Assembly (NCBI GenBank): GCA_026928325.1
Contig: JAIXKS010000058.1
Coordinates: 1-64,000, forward strand
DNA from: Chitinophagales bacterium
Lineage (GTDB): Bacteria > Bacteroidota > Bacteroidia > Chitinophagales > Saprospiraceae
Direction of reading: 5' to 3'
Length of the DNA: 64,000 nucleotides
Part shown: positions 26,746 through 36,590 of the stretch, in pieces
How positions within the stretch are numbered: the stretch's first letter is position 1
How the letters are laid out: each line of letters opens with the position of its first letter
Made by a program: the position numbers and the translations under genes
The notes under the pieces: model-generated
The model's input: the letters and a program-made list of their open reading frames with translations, nothing else
What the model was told of the DNA's origin: nothing
Databases searched by the model: none

Positions 26746-28659
26746 ATGGGAGAACAAAAGGTATCACTAGTCGATGATCAAAAACAAATGCAAAAGTTTG
26801 TCAAATCATTACTCAATGATGTAGAAGCATTGGATTTTATGCTAAAAAATAACCTCTTCGAAAGCGGTATTAACAGAATAGGCGCAGAGCAAGAGATGGT
26901 CATGGTAGATAAGAATAATTTCAAACCTTCCTTAGTGGCCATGGAAGCATTAGAACAAATGGAGCATTACCCTTGGGTAGAAACAGAATTGGCAAAATTT
27001 AATCTCGAAACCAATCTAGATCCTCGCGTTTTCGAAAAAGACTGCTTTAGTCTGCTAGAAAAGGAAAACAGCGAAAAGCTCAATAAAATCCAAGAGGTTT
27101 TGGATGGTTTAAATACCTCCATTGTCTTGACCGGGATTTTACCAACATTGAGAAAATACCATTTGGAACTCGAAAATTTAACGCCCAAGAAGCGATATTT
27201 TGCCCTGATGGAAGCCCTCAACAAACAGCGAATTGGTGAGTCTTATGAATTGCGCATCATGGGTATCGACGAACTTCTTGTAAAACATAGTTCACCACTA
27301 TTGGAAGCTTCCAATACCAGTTTTCAGGTGCACCTTCAAGTATCTCCTGACGACTTTGTCAAAATGTATAATATTGCCCAAGCTTTAGCCGGGCCGATGA
27401 TGGCTATTTCTGCGAATAGTTCCGTTGTTTTTGGAAAGCGTTTGTGGCATGAAACCCGAATTGCCCTTTTCCAACAATCTCTCGACACACGTACCAGCCA
27501 TGATCACATGCGGGAGCGTAGCCCAAGGGTTATCTTCGGCAGAGACTGGCTAAAAGACTCCATTTTAGAAATATACAAAGAAGATATCGCAAGATTTAGA
27601 GTCTTGTTAAGTAGTGATGTAGAAGAAGACAGCCTTGCGGTTCTAAAAAATAACGGCATACCAAAATTAAGAGCATTGCAGGTGCACAATAGTACCGTAT
27701 ATCGTTGGAACAGACCTTGCTATGGAATCAGCGAAAATGGAAAACCACACCTCCGCATAGAAAATAGAATTCTTCCATCTGGTCCTACAGTTATTGACGA
27801 AATAGCTAATGCTTGTTTCTGGTTGGGATCCATGATCGGGTTGAGTATGGAAGTCGATGATATCAGAGATAAAATGTCTTTTGTAGATGCACGTGATAAT
27901 TTCAGCAAAGCTGCTAAATTTGGTATCGATACGAAGTTTACGTGGTTTCATGATCGCAAAATCTCCGCTGAAGATTTAATTTTTGAATTGCTGCCGATTG
28001 CACGAAAAGGGTTGGAAGCGAAGAAGATTAGCACGAAAGATATCGACAAATACCTCGGTGTCATCCAAGCAAGGGCTGAAAAGAATATGACCGGTGCTCG
28101 TTGGTTATTACGATCTTTCACCAAACTTTCTGAACGCGTCAATACGGATGAAGCACTTAGCGTATTGACCGCAACCATGATTCAGAATCAGCAAACAAAT
28201 AAACCTGTTCACGAATGGGAATTACCTAACTCCAATGATCTCAAAATGTATAGGCCTTCGCACCTTAAAGTCTCCGATTTTATGCTTACGGACTTGACAA
28301 CGGTTCAAAAAGACGATATCGTCGATCTCGTGGCCGAACTGATGGATTGGAATACGATTCGATATACGCCGGTTGAAGATAGCAAAGGAAAGCTTATCGG
28401 TCTTATCACGGCGAGATTATTGCTTCGACACTATATGCGTTGTAAAAATACGAACAGTAAGAAGGCAACATTGGTATCCGAAATCATGATTACTAATCCA
28501 ATCACCGTATCACAAGATACCAATATCATGGACGCCATGAAACTGATGACAGAAAATAAAATCGGATGTTTGCCAGTAGTACAAGGCGATGAATTGGTCG
28601 GACTTATTTCTGAAAAAGAGTTTTTGAATATCTCTGCCAGCCTTTGGGAAAGAATATAA
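26746..28659 (+). CDS. GCS2-type carboxylate-amine ligase fused to a CBS pair
   Basis: A 637-residue fusion. Residues about 25-480 form a glutamate-cysteine ligase-like (GCS2) domain: INRIGAEQEMVMVD at the start carries the acidic metal-binding motif, then FNLETNLDPR, FQVHLQVSPDDF and PHLRIENRILPSGPT. Residues about 510-635 are a tandem CBS pair (KVSDFMLTDLTTV and VSEIMITNPITVSQDTNIMDA, then LVGLISEKEFLNI). Simple GCS2 proteins make gamma-glutamyl amides. The CBS pair suggests control by an adenine nucleotide. It lacks a signal peptide and is cytoplasmic. The unknown gene downstream, 49 bases away, may be co-transcribed. The substrate is not predictable. Confidence 0.82.
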   Translation: MGEQKVSLVDDQKQMQKFVKSLLNDVEALDFMLKNNLFESGINRIGAEQEMVMVDKNNFKPSLVAMEALEQMEHYPWVETELAKFNLETNLDPRVFEKDCFSLLEKENSEKLNKIQEVLDGLNTSIVLTGILPTLRKYHLELENLTPKKRYFALMEALNKQRIGESYELRIMGIDELLVKHSSPLLEASNTSFQVHLQVSPDDFVKMYNIAQALAGPMMAISANSSVVFGKRLWHETRIALFQQSLDTRTSHDHMRERSPRVIFGRDWLKDSILEIYKEDIARFRVLLSSDVEEDSLAVLKNNGIPKLRALQVHNSTVYRWNRPCYGISENGKPHLRIENRILPSGPTVIDEIANACFWLGSMIGLSMEVDDIRDKMSFVDARDNFSKAAKFGIDTKFTWFHDRKISAEDLIFELLPIARKGLEAKKISTKDIDKYLGVIQARAEKNMTGARWLLRSFTKLSERVNTDEALSVLTATMIQNQQTNKPVHEWELPNSNDLKMYRPSHLKVSDFMLTDLTTVQKDDIVDLVAELMDWNTIRYTPVEDSKGKLIGLITARLLLRHYMRCKNTNSKKATLVSEIMITNPITVSQDTNIMDAMKLMTENKIGCLPVVQGDELVGLISEKEFLNISASLWERI

Positions 28660-28708
28660 ACCTACGGGTTTGCGTTATAACAGAAGAATCACATAAGTAC
28701 TCCAAAGG

Positions 28709-29605
28709 ATGATGTTATTTTTCTGGTTAATAGTTAACAGTATTTTTCTACCTGATCCCAAAACTCAGAAGGAGATTGCGTTTATTAGCAATGTCAAAAT
28801 AAACCAAGATTATACCTATCAAGGTGCAATCGGTGTGTATATTACGTACGAAATGAGCACAAAAGCCTTGCGCAAAGCCATCCAAAATGATAGCTTGTTC
28901 AAGAAAACAAAAATCCTCTTATCGGCAAGTATCACTTCAGGCAATAAACCGATTCAAACCCATCCCGGATACGATATCTTGACCAATCAACGAGGTTTTC
29001 TAGAAGTACACAATACTCATAGTGACATGCCGTTTCTCAATACGGAAAAGAGAAATAGTTTTTTATTCATTCCTTATGCGGCTATGAAGCTGAAAACGGG
29101 AAAACACCCTTTAGAACTTGCAATCAATATAGAAGCAACAGGACCTTATCCTCCTACCTATTGCCAAGCGTTAACGCTGCGACCATTTTCTATTCAAAAA
29201 CCATCTGTATATCAAGTAACGGTTGATATTGAATTTATTGAAGTCAATAAACTCAATGCAAAAAATAAAGTATGGGATTTCGGGCTGGCCAGTAAAATTC
29301 CGCCGGACATTACGACCCGCATCTTTGTCGCCAATACATGGGTTTGGGGCGACCATATAGACAATACTTATTACTATACTCGAGGCCCTAGATCAAAAAA
29401 CATCAAGTTTTATATCAGTAAAAATGATGAAGCCCGATTACATATTGAAGATCGCGACCTGGTCATCCATGATTTTATCGGCGAACAAATTATCCCATTC
29501 AAAATCCGTAATCTGAACAAAACCCTACATCTCGAGCCAAAATTTGATTCGGTAATCGATAGCGATGTCAGTTACAAGATAGAGGCCGTGCCAGCAATGG
29601 ATTAG
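28709..29605 (+). CDS. Hypothetical protein
   Basis: A 298-residue protein of unknown family. The N-terminus has a short hydrophobic stretch (MLFFWLIVNSIFLP) that could be a weak signal. The rest is beta-rich with aromatic clusters (ATGPYPPTYCQALTLRPF, TWVWGDHIDNTYYYTRG) and no known catalytic motif. The start codon is one of a tandem ATG pair behind AAAGG. It follows the GCS2-CBS gene on the same strand by 49 bases and converges with mvaD. Confidence 0.6.
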   Translation: MMLFFWLIVNSIFLPDPKTQKEIAFISNVKINQDYTYQGAIGVYITYEMSTKALRKAIQNDSLFKKTKILLSASITSGNKPIQTHPGYDILTNQRGFLEVHNTHSDMPFLNTEKRNSFLFIPYAAMKLKTGKHPLELAINIEATGPYPPTYCQALTLRPFSIQKPSVYQVTVDIEFIEVNKLNAKNKVWDFGLASKIPPDITTRIFVANTWVWGDHIDNTYYYTRGPRSKNIKFYISKNDEARLHIEDRDLVIHDFIGEQIIPFKIRNLNKTLHLEPKFDSVIDSDVSYKIEAVPAMD

Positions 29606-29626
29606 CCATTCATCTTGCTTCGGATA

Positions 29627-30694
29627 TTACAACAATTTTTCGGGACCTTTACCTACCTGATCGTGTAGGATATAACGGTTTTTACAAAATCCTGCCAACG
29701 ACTCGTCTATAAATTGACGAACTGCTGGAGCATGAGCGTGTGGGTATAAAACATGAACATTTGGCCCTGCATCCAACGTAAAATATACCGGAATCCCGGT
29801 ATTTTGCCGGAAATTGCGGATTCTTTGAATGACCTCTAGAGATTGCGGCGCCATTAAGATAAAAGACGGATCAGAACACATCATCAAGGCATGCAGCGTC
29901 AACGCCTCATCTTCGGTTATTTTACCAAAAGTAGCTAAATCTCCCTCTCGGAGTGCTTGCATGATTTGAGTTAAGTTAGTAGCTGCTTGTTGGTACCGAA
30001 CGCTAGCAAAAGGATTATTATCCATCAGGCCATGGCCGGCGGACGAGGAAACCCGCTTTTCTTCATCACTAACAATCAGGATATCATCGTGAAAATCCCT
30101 AAAAATCGGATGTAATTCGGCAGATACATCGATGCCATATTCGTCAGACGAGTTCGGAACACGTTCGTGTTTGCCCCAAACACAGAGATGAGGATAAACC
30201 GATCTTGCAGCGCTGCCACTACCCAAACGAGCAATCATCGACGCTTTTTTATAGAAAGTATCATCGTAGGTAGAAACACCGGACAATTGTTGTTCGAGAT
30301 CACAAAGACCCAATGCCAAGGCAGACATGCCAGAAGCAGAGGAAGCGATCCCACTACTATGCGGAAAAGTGTTTTCAGTATCTATCGTGAGCAACTTATG
30401 CTTCAATAATGGAAAATAAGCGTCTTTAACAGCATCAAAAAATTGTTCTGTTCGTCGAGCAAAAGTTGGATTTTCCTTTCCCTCAAAGGTAAATTGAATC
30501 TGGGTACTCGCATCCTTGGGCATATCCGAAGCACTTATGCGAGTAATCGTCTTCGCTTGATTTAAGGTAAAACTCACAGATGCATTGCGAGGTAATTGCC
30601 GGCCATGCTTCCCCCAATACTTTACTAAAGCGATATTAGAAGGACTTGACCAAGATACAGACAAATTATTTTTTAGATCGGTTGATTTTGACAT
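29627..30694 (-). CDS. mvaD: Diphosphomevalonate decarboxylase
   Basis: A 355-residue GHMP kinase-superfamily enzyme that converts mevalonate diphosphate to isopentenyl diphosphate in the mevalonate pathway. Diagnostic segments are SSPSNIALVKYWGKHG at the N-terminus, the phosphate-binding loop FPHSSGIASSASGMSALALG, GSGSAARSVYPHLCVWG, and YFTLDAGPNVHVLYP with the catalytic Asp. Its start lies 29 bases inside the upstream DUF4294 gene, so the two are coupled. Other mevalonate genes are not in the window. Confidence 0.93.
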   Translation of the reverse strand: MSKSTDLKNNLSVSWSSPSNIALVKYWGKHGRQLPRNASVSFTLNQAKTITRISASDMPKDASTQIQFTFEGKENPTFARRTEQFFDAVKDAYFPLLKHKLLTIDTENTFPHSSGIASSASGMSALALGLCDLEQQLSGVSTYDDTFYKKASMIARLGSGSAARSVYPHLCVWGKHERVPNSSDEYGIDVSAELHPIFRDFHDDILIVSDEEKRVSSSAGHGLMDNNPFASVRYQQAATNLTQIMQALREGDLATFGKITEDEALTLHALMMCSDPSFILMAPQSLEVIQRIRNFRQNTGIPVYFTLDAGPNVHVLYPHAHAPAVRQFIDESLAGFCKNRYILHDQVGKGPEKLL

Positions 30695-31358
30695 ATTTGA
30701 AATTGGTTTCGTTTTCTATCTGATAAGATAAATCAAAGTCCATCAATACCGCGTCCAAGATCGGATATTGACCTGGTATATAACCTTCTTTAAGGTCGTA
30801 ACTATATAGTTTGGAAAAAGTATTCCAGTAAAACGCCTTAAAGGTGCCCTTAAGATCTTTGATCAATTTATAGATAGGTTGGTTGGTTTCCTTTTCGATC
30901 ATTTTAACCATAATCTTACCCTGCAATTTTGAAAGATTTTTTAATGGTTCTTCAAATTCTCGAGTCAATTCCTTTTCTAGTTCTTCTATCTTTTTTTTCT
31001 TATCTTTTTTAGACATATAATTAGATGCGTACTCCAATTCTCTGAATATCCGAATAGCCTCTTTAGCATAGGGATAAACTTTATTGGCGTAAGCACGCAT
31101 GCGCAGATATTTTTTATAATCCTCGTCATTATCAAAAGAACGCGTGGCAAAAATATTGACATCATGAAGATTCATCAACATCAATGTATCTCCGTCTGGA
31201 GTAACGATAGCATTATATTTTTTACCATTGAAAGTCACTTCAACATCCGATGCGCTTTCGGGTTTAGGTACTTGCTTTTGCGCCTGAACGTGAACAGCAA
31301 ACGCCATCAGAAAAAGAAACTGAAAGTATCTGAACATACCAAATGGTTTTATATTCAT
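30666..31358 (-). CDS. DUF4294 domain exported protein
   Basis: A 230-residue exported protein with a signal peptide (FQFLFLMAFAVHVQAQ) and a conserved Bacteroidota domain. Visible landmarks are GDTLMLMNLHDVNIFATRSF, KKYLRMRAYANKVYPYAKEAIRIF and KTFKAFYWNTFSKLYSYDLKEGY-type C-terminal sequence (here GTFKAFYWNTFSKLYSYDLK). The middle is a Lys-rich coiled coil. The function of the domain is unknown. Its 3' end overlaps mvaD by 29 bases, which says the two are co-expressed but not that they act together. Confidence 0.8.
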   Translation of the reverse strand: MNIKPFGMFRYFQFLFLMAFAVHVQAQKQVPKPESASDVEVTFNGKKYNAIVTPDGDTLMLMNLHDVNIFATRSFDNDEDYKKYLRMRAYANKVYPYAKEAIRIFRELEYASNYMSKKDKKKKIEELEKELTREFEEPLKNLSKLQGKIMVKMIEKETNQPIYKLIKDLKGTFKAFYWNTFSKLYSYDLKEGYIPGQYPILDAVLMDFDLSYQIENETNFKYVKINRSKK

Positions 31359-31457
31359 TCAAACGAGATAGATTTGTTATATGTTGCTACATTGACACTT
31401 TTTTAACAAAACGATAAACAATCATTGCTAATCTAAAAATCAGATTTTCAATATAAT

Positions 31458-31611
31458 GCTCTGTCTATAAAAAGACTAAAATAATAATGGAAGTAATTTT
31501 TTTAAAAATCAAGACAAAAAAAGCAGGCATAGTGGTAACTATGGTGCGTATTTTTAACGATGGGATTTGAAAAAGAACGACATTTTATTAAGATTTTTTT
31601 GTGGACAGAGC
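31458..31611 (+). repeat. MITE-like inverted-repeat element
   Basis: Same architecture as 76-230: GCTCTGTCTATAAAAAGACT at the left, the CATAGTGGTAACTATG palindrome in the centre, and GTGGACAGAGC at the right. It fills most of the gap between divergent DUF4294 and putP. No gene in this 312-base region. Confidence 0.8.
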
Positions 31612-31727
31612 AATAATACCTGCTTCCTTCAAAAAACCTAAGCGATAATTCATAAAATAGGTATCATAAATTGTATATTTTCAGCTTATGTTTTAGTTTT
31701 ACGAATTCAAAATATAAATCAAAACAA

Positions 31728-33224
31728 ATGCACATATACGAAGTCATTTCCATAGGATTATATATGCTGCTGATGCTAGCCATCGGATATTATTCATATA
31801 TCAAATCAACATCCGATTCCAATGAGTTTTTAATCGGAGGAAGACGACTAGGTGCAGTTGTAACGGCTTTATCTGCCGGAGCCGCCGATATGAGTGGCTG
31901 GTTGCTCATGGGCTTGCCGGGAGCTATGTATTTTTCGGGATTATCTGCTGCATGGATAGCAATAGGCCTTGTTATCGGTGCTTATTTGAATTATATTCTA
32001 GTCGCTCCTCGCTTGCGGATTTATACTGAAGTAGCGCAAAATGCCATAACCTTACCGGTATTTTTTGAAAATAGATATAAGGATAATAAACACTATCTGA
32101 AAGTGACGGCTTCTATTTTTATTCTGATATTTTTCACTTTATATACTTCTGCAGGTATGGTTTCGGGCGGAAAACTATTTGAATCTGCCTTTGGATTAGA
32201 ATACCTTTCGGGCGTATGGATTACAGGTCTAGTCGTCGTGATATATACCTTCATGGGTGGGTTTTTGGCCGTCAGCTTGACAGATTTTGTACAGGGAACC
32301 ATCATGGTTATTGCGCTTTTGGTCGTACCAGCTGTAGTCATATATCATCTTGGAGGTGTCGGCGATACGGTTGCCATCATTGAAAGTAAAGGACCACAAT
32401 ATATGGATCTCTTTAAAGGTACATCCTATGTCGGGATTATTTCGCTGATGGCATGGGGACTGGGATATTTTGGGCAACCCCACATTTTGGTGCGTTTTAT
32501 GGCAATCGATCAAGCCAAAGAACTGGTTAAAGCCAGAAGAGTGGGAATAACATGGATGATATTTGCCATTTCGGGTGCCTTAATCATTGGATTAACGGGA
32601 ATAGCCTATCTCATGAAGTTTGATCAAACCACCATGCAACTCTTTGACGCCTCCAATCGGGATGCGGAAACGATATTCATTTATCTTTCTAGGCGATTAT
32701 TTCATCCATTCATCGGTGGATTGCTACTATCCGCCATTCTTGCTGCCGTCATGAGTACGATTTCTTCCCAATTATTAGTGACCTCGAGTTCCCTTGTCGA
32801 AGACATCTATCGGGCGTTCATTCGTCCTCAAGCATCGCCAAAAAATTTATTGCTGGTAAGCCGACTTTCTGTACTTGTTGTAGCCGGCATAGCCATTTTG
32901 CTTTCATTGACGCCCCGAGATAATATTTTAAACCTGGTAGGGAATGCGTGGGCAGGCTTTGGAGCCGCATTTGGGCCTTTAATTTTGCTTTCGCTATTAT
33001 ACAAAAAGTCATCCGTCCAAGGTGCTTTGGCCGGTATGATTACCGGAGGAATTACGGTATTAGCATGGATATATTTTGATCATCCGTTCAAAGATTGGTA
33101 TGAATTAATACCGGGTTTTATACTTTCGTGTCTCGTGCACATCATCGTATCAAAGATGACTTATCGGCCGGATCCCGATATCGACCAAGCATTTAATACC
33201 ATGGAAACATTATTAAAATCATAA
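31728..33224 (+). CDS. putP: Sodium/proline symporter PutP
   Basis: Sodium:solute symporter (SSS family), about 498 residues from ATG 31728. The upstream in-frame extension to 31671 is not conserved-like and precedes the first helix awkwardly. Around 13 membrane segments are visible. Family markers are GYYSYIKSTSDSNEFLIGGRRLG, ALSAGAADMSGWLLMGLPGA (sodium-binding region of helix 2), GYFGQPHILVRFMAI and GAAFGPLILLSLLYK. These fit PutP more closely than other SSS members. It imports proline with sodium and is convergent with the SDR gene. Confidence 0.88.
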   Translation: MHIYEVISIGLYMLLMLAIGYYSYIKSTSDSNEFLIGGRRLGAVVTALSAGAADMSGWLLMGLPGAMYFSGLSAAWIAIGLVIGAYLNYILVAPRLRIYTEVAQNAITLPVFFENRYKDNKHYLKVTASIFILIFFTLYTSAGMVSGGKLFESAFGLEYLSGVWITGLVVVIYTFMGGFLAVSLTDFVQGTIMVIALLVVPAVVIYHLGGVGDTVAIIESKGPQYMDLFKGTSYVGIISLMAWGLGYFGQPHILVRFMAIDQAKELVKARRVGITWMIFAISGALIIGLTGIAYLMKFDQTTMQLFDASNRDAETIFIYLSRRLFHPFIGGLLLSAILAAVMSTISSQLLVTSSSLVEDIYRAFIRPQASPKNLLLVSRLSVLVVAGIAILLSLTPRDNILNLVGNAWAGFGAAFGPLILLSLLYKKSSVQGALAGMITGGITVLAWIYFDHPFKDWYELIPGFILSCLVHIIVSKMTYRPDPDIDQAFNTMETLLKS

Positions 33225-33260
33225 ATGCGCCTATCAGACTTAGGTTCTTTCATCAACAAA

Positions 33261-33305
33261 AACAGCACTTTATCTTCAACTATTCAATTTAGATAAAGCG
33301 CTGTT
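33261..33305 (+). terminator. Hairpin between convergent genes
   Basis: AACAGC-CTTTATCT (33261-33275) pairs with AGATAAAG-GCTGTT (33291-33305) around a 15-base loop, each arm carrying one unpaired or mismatched base. It is located between the ends of putP and the SDR gene and may serve both. T-runs are short, so confidence is moderate. Confidence 0.5.
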
Positions 33306-33386
33306 ATAAAAATTTATACGAAAGTGATAATCAAATTCATCTAACCTTTCTATGAAGACAGAACCACTTTCATTTTCAATAAAAAC

Positions 33387-34190
33387 CTACTGTTTTAGCA
33401 TTTGAGTCAAAACACCACCATCGACCAATATATCCGTTCCCGTAATAAAGGCGGCAGCATCACTCACTAAAAATTGAACCGTTGCTGCTATATCTTCCGG
33501 CTTACCATAACGACCGGCCGGCGTCATCATTAGCATTTGATTCATCTGCTCCGGATGTTCAGCTATCGCTTTTTCTGCCATAGGCGTCAAAATAACTCCT
33601 GGAGATAACGACAAGATACGAGCGCCTTTTTTACCAAATTTCATCGCATGATGCTTCGCTATTAAGTGAACACCACGTTTAGCAAAGTTATACATGTTGT
33701 CCGAATTATTTTCTAAAAATGGCTCGATAATAGACCATGCATTTTCATCTTGTGGATTCAATAGCGCACCGTCATAGGCAGGATTGGGTGGAATCACATG
33801 ACCCATAATAGAAGCGATCAAAATCAAAACCGAATTTTCAACAGCAATCTCATAAAATGCCTGAACCAACATGTCTGTAGCCAATAAGTCGATATCAAAA
33901 ACGCGCTTAGGATTCTGAACCGTACCACTAACTCCTGCTGTGTGCACTAATCCTTTAAATATACCTTGTTTTTGGGTAAATTCAACTAAAGCATCAATCG
34001 AAGCTTTATTGGTAATATCACAAACAAACCCAACAGCATCTAAACCGGCATTTTTCATTTTTAAAACGGTCTCATCTAAGGCCTCTTGCGCATAATCTGT
34101 GACGACCAATTTATAATCTTTTAAAGAATAGGCAGTTACCGAACCAATACCTCCGGCACCACCGGTAATTACAATTACATTTTTATCCAT
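33387..34190 (-). CDS. SDR family oxidoreductase
   Basis: A 267-residue classical short-chain dehydrogenase. The Rossmann motif is TGGAGGIGSV near residues 9-18, a VCDIT acidic segment follows, VHTAGVSG replaces the usual NNAG, Ser is in LIASIMGH, and the active Tyr-x3-Lys is YNFAKRG. C-terminal LSPGVILTPMAE and FITGTDILVDGG are typical. A longer loop (NPAYDGALLNPQDENAWSI) precedes the Tyr, as in 3-alpha-hydroxysteroid dehydrogenase/carbonyl reductase-type SDRs. The substrate is unknown. It is a single gene. Confidence 0.88.
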   Translation of the reverse strand: MDKNVIVITGGAGGIGSVTAYSLKDYKLVVTDYAQEALDETVLKMKNAGLDAVGFVCDITNKASIDALVEFTQKQGIFKGLVHTAGVSGTVQNPKRVFDIDLLATDMLVQAFYEIAVENSVLILIASIMGHVIPPNPAYDGALLNPQDENAWSIIEPFLENNSDNMYNFAKRGVHLIAKHHAMKFGKKGARILSLSPGVILTPMAEKAIAEHPEQMNQMLMMTPAGRYGKPEDIAATVQFLVSDAAAFITGTDILVDGGVLTQMLKQ

Positions 34191-34420
34191 AAAATTATTT
34201 TTTAAATGTTTTCAACTCTATAAAAATAAAATGCAAAATTATGTCAAAATATTACGAAGGAGGCTGATTAGCGTCATTTAGGATATTGATATCGATTGGA
34301 GTCACAAATCTACGATAGCCTTCTGGATAAAATTCGCTTTGGAAAACCGGATAAAAAGAACATACACCTTTTTAAGTAGGCATTCTTAACGATGTCGGAT
34401 GATACAAACCTTTGGCTAGT

Positions 34421-34578
34421 GCTCTGTCTATAAAAAGACTTAAATTATAATGGAAGTTCTTTTTTAAAAGATCAAGGCAAAAAACGCAGGCATAGTGGTA
34501 GCTATGGTGCGTATTTTTAACGATGAGATTTGAAAAAAGAACGGCATTTCATTAAGATTTTTTTGTTGTCAACAAAAG
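34421..34578 (+). repeat. MITE-like inverted-repeat element with altered right end
   Basis: It begins GCTCTGTCTATAAAAAGACT and carries the central palindrome as CATAGTGGTAGCTATG. The right end reads TTTTTTGTTGTCAACAAAAGGATC instead of GTGGACAGAGC, resembling the start of the short copy at 23726, so two family members may be joined here. The 714-base gap from 34191 to 34904 otherwise holds only the candidate promoter below. Confidence 0.7.
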
Positions 34579-34777
34579 GATCAATCGAATCAGAGAAGAT
34601 AGAAAAAACAACATTGCACGATAACTAAGGTTTCGTGGCGGACGAAGTGTAAGCTATAAAACAGCTGAATCTAAACTAACAGTCTATATAAACATCGTAT
34701 TAGCAATAGGTCGGAAGCGCTGATTCGTATTTTGTATATTGGTAAGATATAAAAAATTAACATAGGGATTTATTTCG

Positions 34778-34785
34778 TATATTTG
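34778..34785 (+). promoter_or_regulatory. Candidate -7 element for the hsd operon (TATATTTG)
   Basis: TAnnTTTG match about 120 bases upstream of hsdM. It is the best promoter-like match in the leader; no -33 box was confirmed. Confidence 0.4.
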
Positions 34786-34904
34786 CGTGTTAGCACGTAA
34801 TGTAAAAAGGTCAACGACATATCAACAGTACATTGGGATAGTTTGCTGTCAACGCTCTGAACGAATTAATTAAATTTGAATAATGAATAACTGAAATAAC
34901 ACAA

Positions 34905-36590
34905 ATGGCGAAATCAAAGAAAGAAATCAAAGAAAAGCCCATTGAAGTTACCCTTTGGGAAGCTGCCAATAAACTAAGAGGAAGCGTAGAGCCTGCCGAA
35001 TATAAACATGTTGTATTGGGACTCATTTTCCTAAAATTTGCCAGCGATAAATTTGAGGAACACCGAGCCAAACTCATAGCCGATGGCAAAGAAAAATACA
35101 TTGAAATGCCAGAGTTCTACAATATGAACAATGTGTTCTTTTTGGAAGAAACAAGCCGTTGGAGTTTCCTCATAAAAAAATCGAAACAAAACGACATTGC
35201 CCTGCTCATAGATACTGCCCTACACACCATCGAGAAAAATAACAAAGCACTGAAAGGTGCTTTGCCCGACAATTACTTTTCTCGTTTGGGTTTGGATGTT
35301 ACCAAATTAGCTTCTTTACTCGATACCATCAATGATATTGACACCACCAAAGATCCCAAGCAAGATGTAGTAGGTAAGGTGTATGAATATTTTCTATCGA
35401 AATTTGCATTGGCAGAAGGAAAAGGCAAAGGAGAGTTTTACACACCCAAAAGTATCGTCAACCTCATTGCCGAAATGATAGAACCCTACAAAGGCATTAT
35501 CTACGACCCTGCTTGCGGTTCGGGTGGAATGTTTGTGCAATCCATCAAATTTATTGAAGCCCATCACGGCAACAAAAAAGAAATTTCCATTTACGGACAA
35601 GAATACACCAACACCACTTACAAATTAGCAAAGATGAATTTGGCCATTAGAGGCATTAGTGGAAACTTGGGCGAAAAAGCTGCCGATACCTTTGCAGACG
35701 ACCAACACAAAGATTTAAAAGCCGATTATATAATGGCAAATCCTCCTTTTAACCAAAAAGATTGGCGTGCCGAAAACGAACTCACAGACGACCCTCGCTG
35801 GCGAGGCTACAATGTACCACCTAAAAGCAATGCCAACTATGCTTGGATTTTGAACATGGTGAGTAAACTTTCCGAAAACGGAGTAGCAGGTTTTATCTTG
35901 GCGAATGGTGCATTGAGTGGCGGTGGCGAAGAATATAAAATACGCAGAAAGTTGATTGAAAATAATTTGGTAGAAGCGATTTTGGTATTGCCACGCAACT
36001 TGTTTTACACCACCGACATCAGCGTTACTCTTTGGATTGTAAACAAAAACAAGAAAGCACAGAGCAAAAAAGTAGGAGAAGAAATCCGCAATTATCGGGA
36101 CCGTGAAAAAGAAATCCTCTTTATGGATTTACGCCAAATGGGCGAACCGTTTGAGAAAAAATACACACAATTTTCGGATGCTGATATTCAAAAAGTAGTC
36201 GGCACTTATCATCAATGGCAGACTTCTGGGTATGCTCCTGGGTATGATGAAGCTCCTGCTTCATCAAGTAAAACTCCAGCTTCATCAGATATAGGTAAAG
36301 CTGGAGCTTTACTCAACCCAGCTTTACTCAACCCAGATCTACTCAACCCAGCTTACCAAGACATTCCAGAATATTGCTATTCCGCTTCCTTTGATGAAGT
36401 AGCTAAGAAGGATTTTTCATTAGTACCGAGTAAATACATTGAGTTTGTAAACCGAGATGAGAATATTGATTTTGATGAAAAGATGAAAGCTCTGCAAAGT
36501 GAATTTGCCGAACTATTAAAAGCCGAAGCAAAATCAACAACTGAATTACTAACTGTTTTTAAAGATTTGGGCTATGAAATCAAACTATAA
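34905..36590 (+). CDS. hsdM: Type I restriction-modification system methyltransferase HsdM
   Basis: A 561-residue N6-adenine methyltransferase subunit. The N-terminal HsdM_N helical domain (about 10-150) includes LWEAANKLRGSVEPAEYKHVVLGLIFLKF. The methylase core has SAM motif I YDPACGSGGMFVQ (near 200) and the catalytic NPPF in IMANPPFNQKDW (near 280). A 41-residue segment between residues 442 and 484 (rich in Ala, Ser, Pro and repeats of LLNP) interrupts the usual conserved run TSG-YQDIPEYCY and looks like an in-frame insertion; see the repeat entry. The C-terminal FSLVPSKYIEF is normal. It overlaps hsdS by 17 bases. It forms the M subunit of an M2S or R2M2S complex. Confidence 0.93.
   Translation: MAKSKKEIKEKPIEVTLWEAANKLRGSVEPAEYKHVVLGLIFLKFASDKFEEHRAKLIADGKEKYIEMPEFYNMNNVFFLEETSRWSFLIKKSKQNDIALLIDTALHTIEKNNKALKGALPDNYFSRLGLDVTKLASLLDTINDIDTTKDPKQDVVGKVYEYFLSKFALAEGKGKGEFYTPKSIVNLIAEMIEPYKGIIYDPACGSGGMFVQSIKFIEAHHGNKKEISIYGQEYTNTTYKLAKMNLAIRGISGNLGEKAADTFADDQHKDLKADYIMANPPFNQKDWRAENELTDDPRWRGYNVPPKSNANYAWILNMVSKLSENGVAGFILANGALSGGGEEYKIRRKLIENNLVEAILVLPRNLFYTTDISVTLWIVNKNKKAQSKKVGEEIRNYRDREKEILFMDLRQMGEPFEKKYTQFSDADIQKVVGTYHQWQTSGYAPGYDEAPASSSKTPASSDIGKAGALLNPALLNPDLLNPAYQDIPEYCYSASFDEVAKKDFSLVPSKYIEFVNRDENIDFDEKMKALQSEFAELLKAEAKSTTELLTVFKDLGYEIKL
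36231..36353 (+). repeat. In-frame palindromic insertion within hsdM (41 codons)
   Basis: A 123-base segment splits an otherwise conserved HsdM block. It contains CTCCAGCTTC (36274-36283) and its inverse AAGCTGGAG (36298-36306) as a hairpin, a related CTCCTGCTTCATC, and three near-copies of TTACTCAACCCAG. Length is a multiple of three and there is no stop. The same decamer recurs in the hsdR insertions at 38683-38778 and 39841-40557, which suggests one mobile repeat family. Confidence 0.75.
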
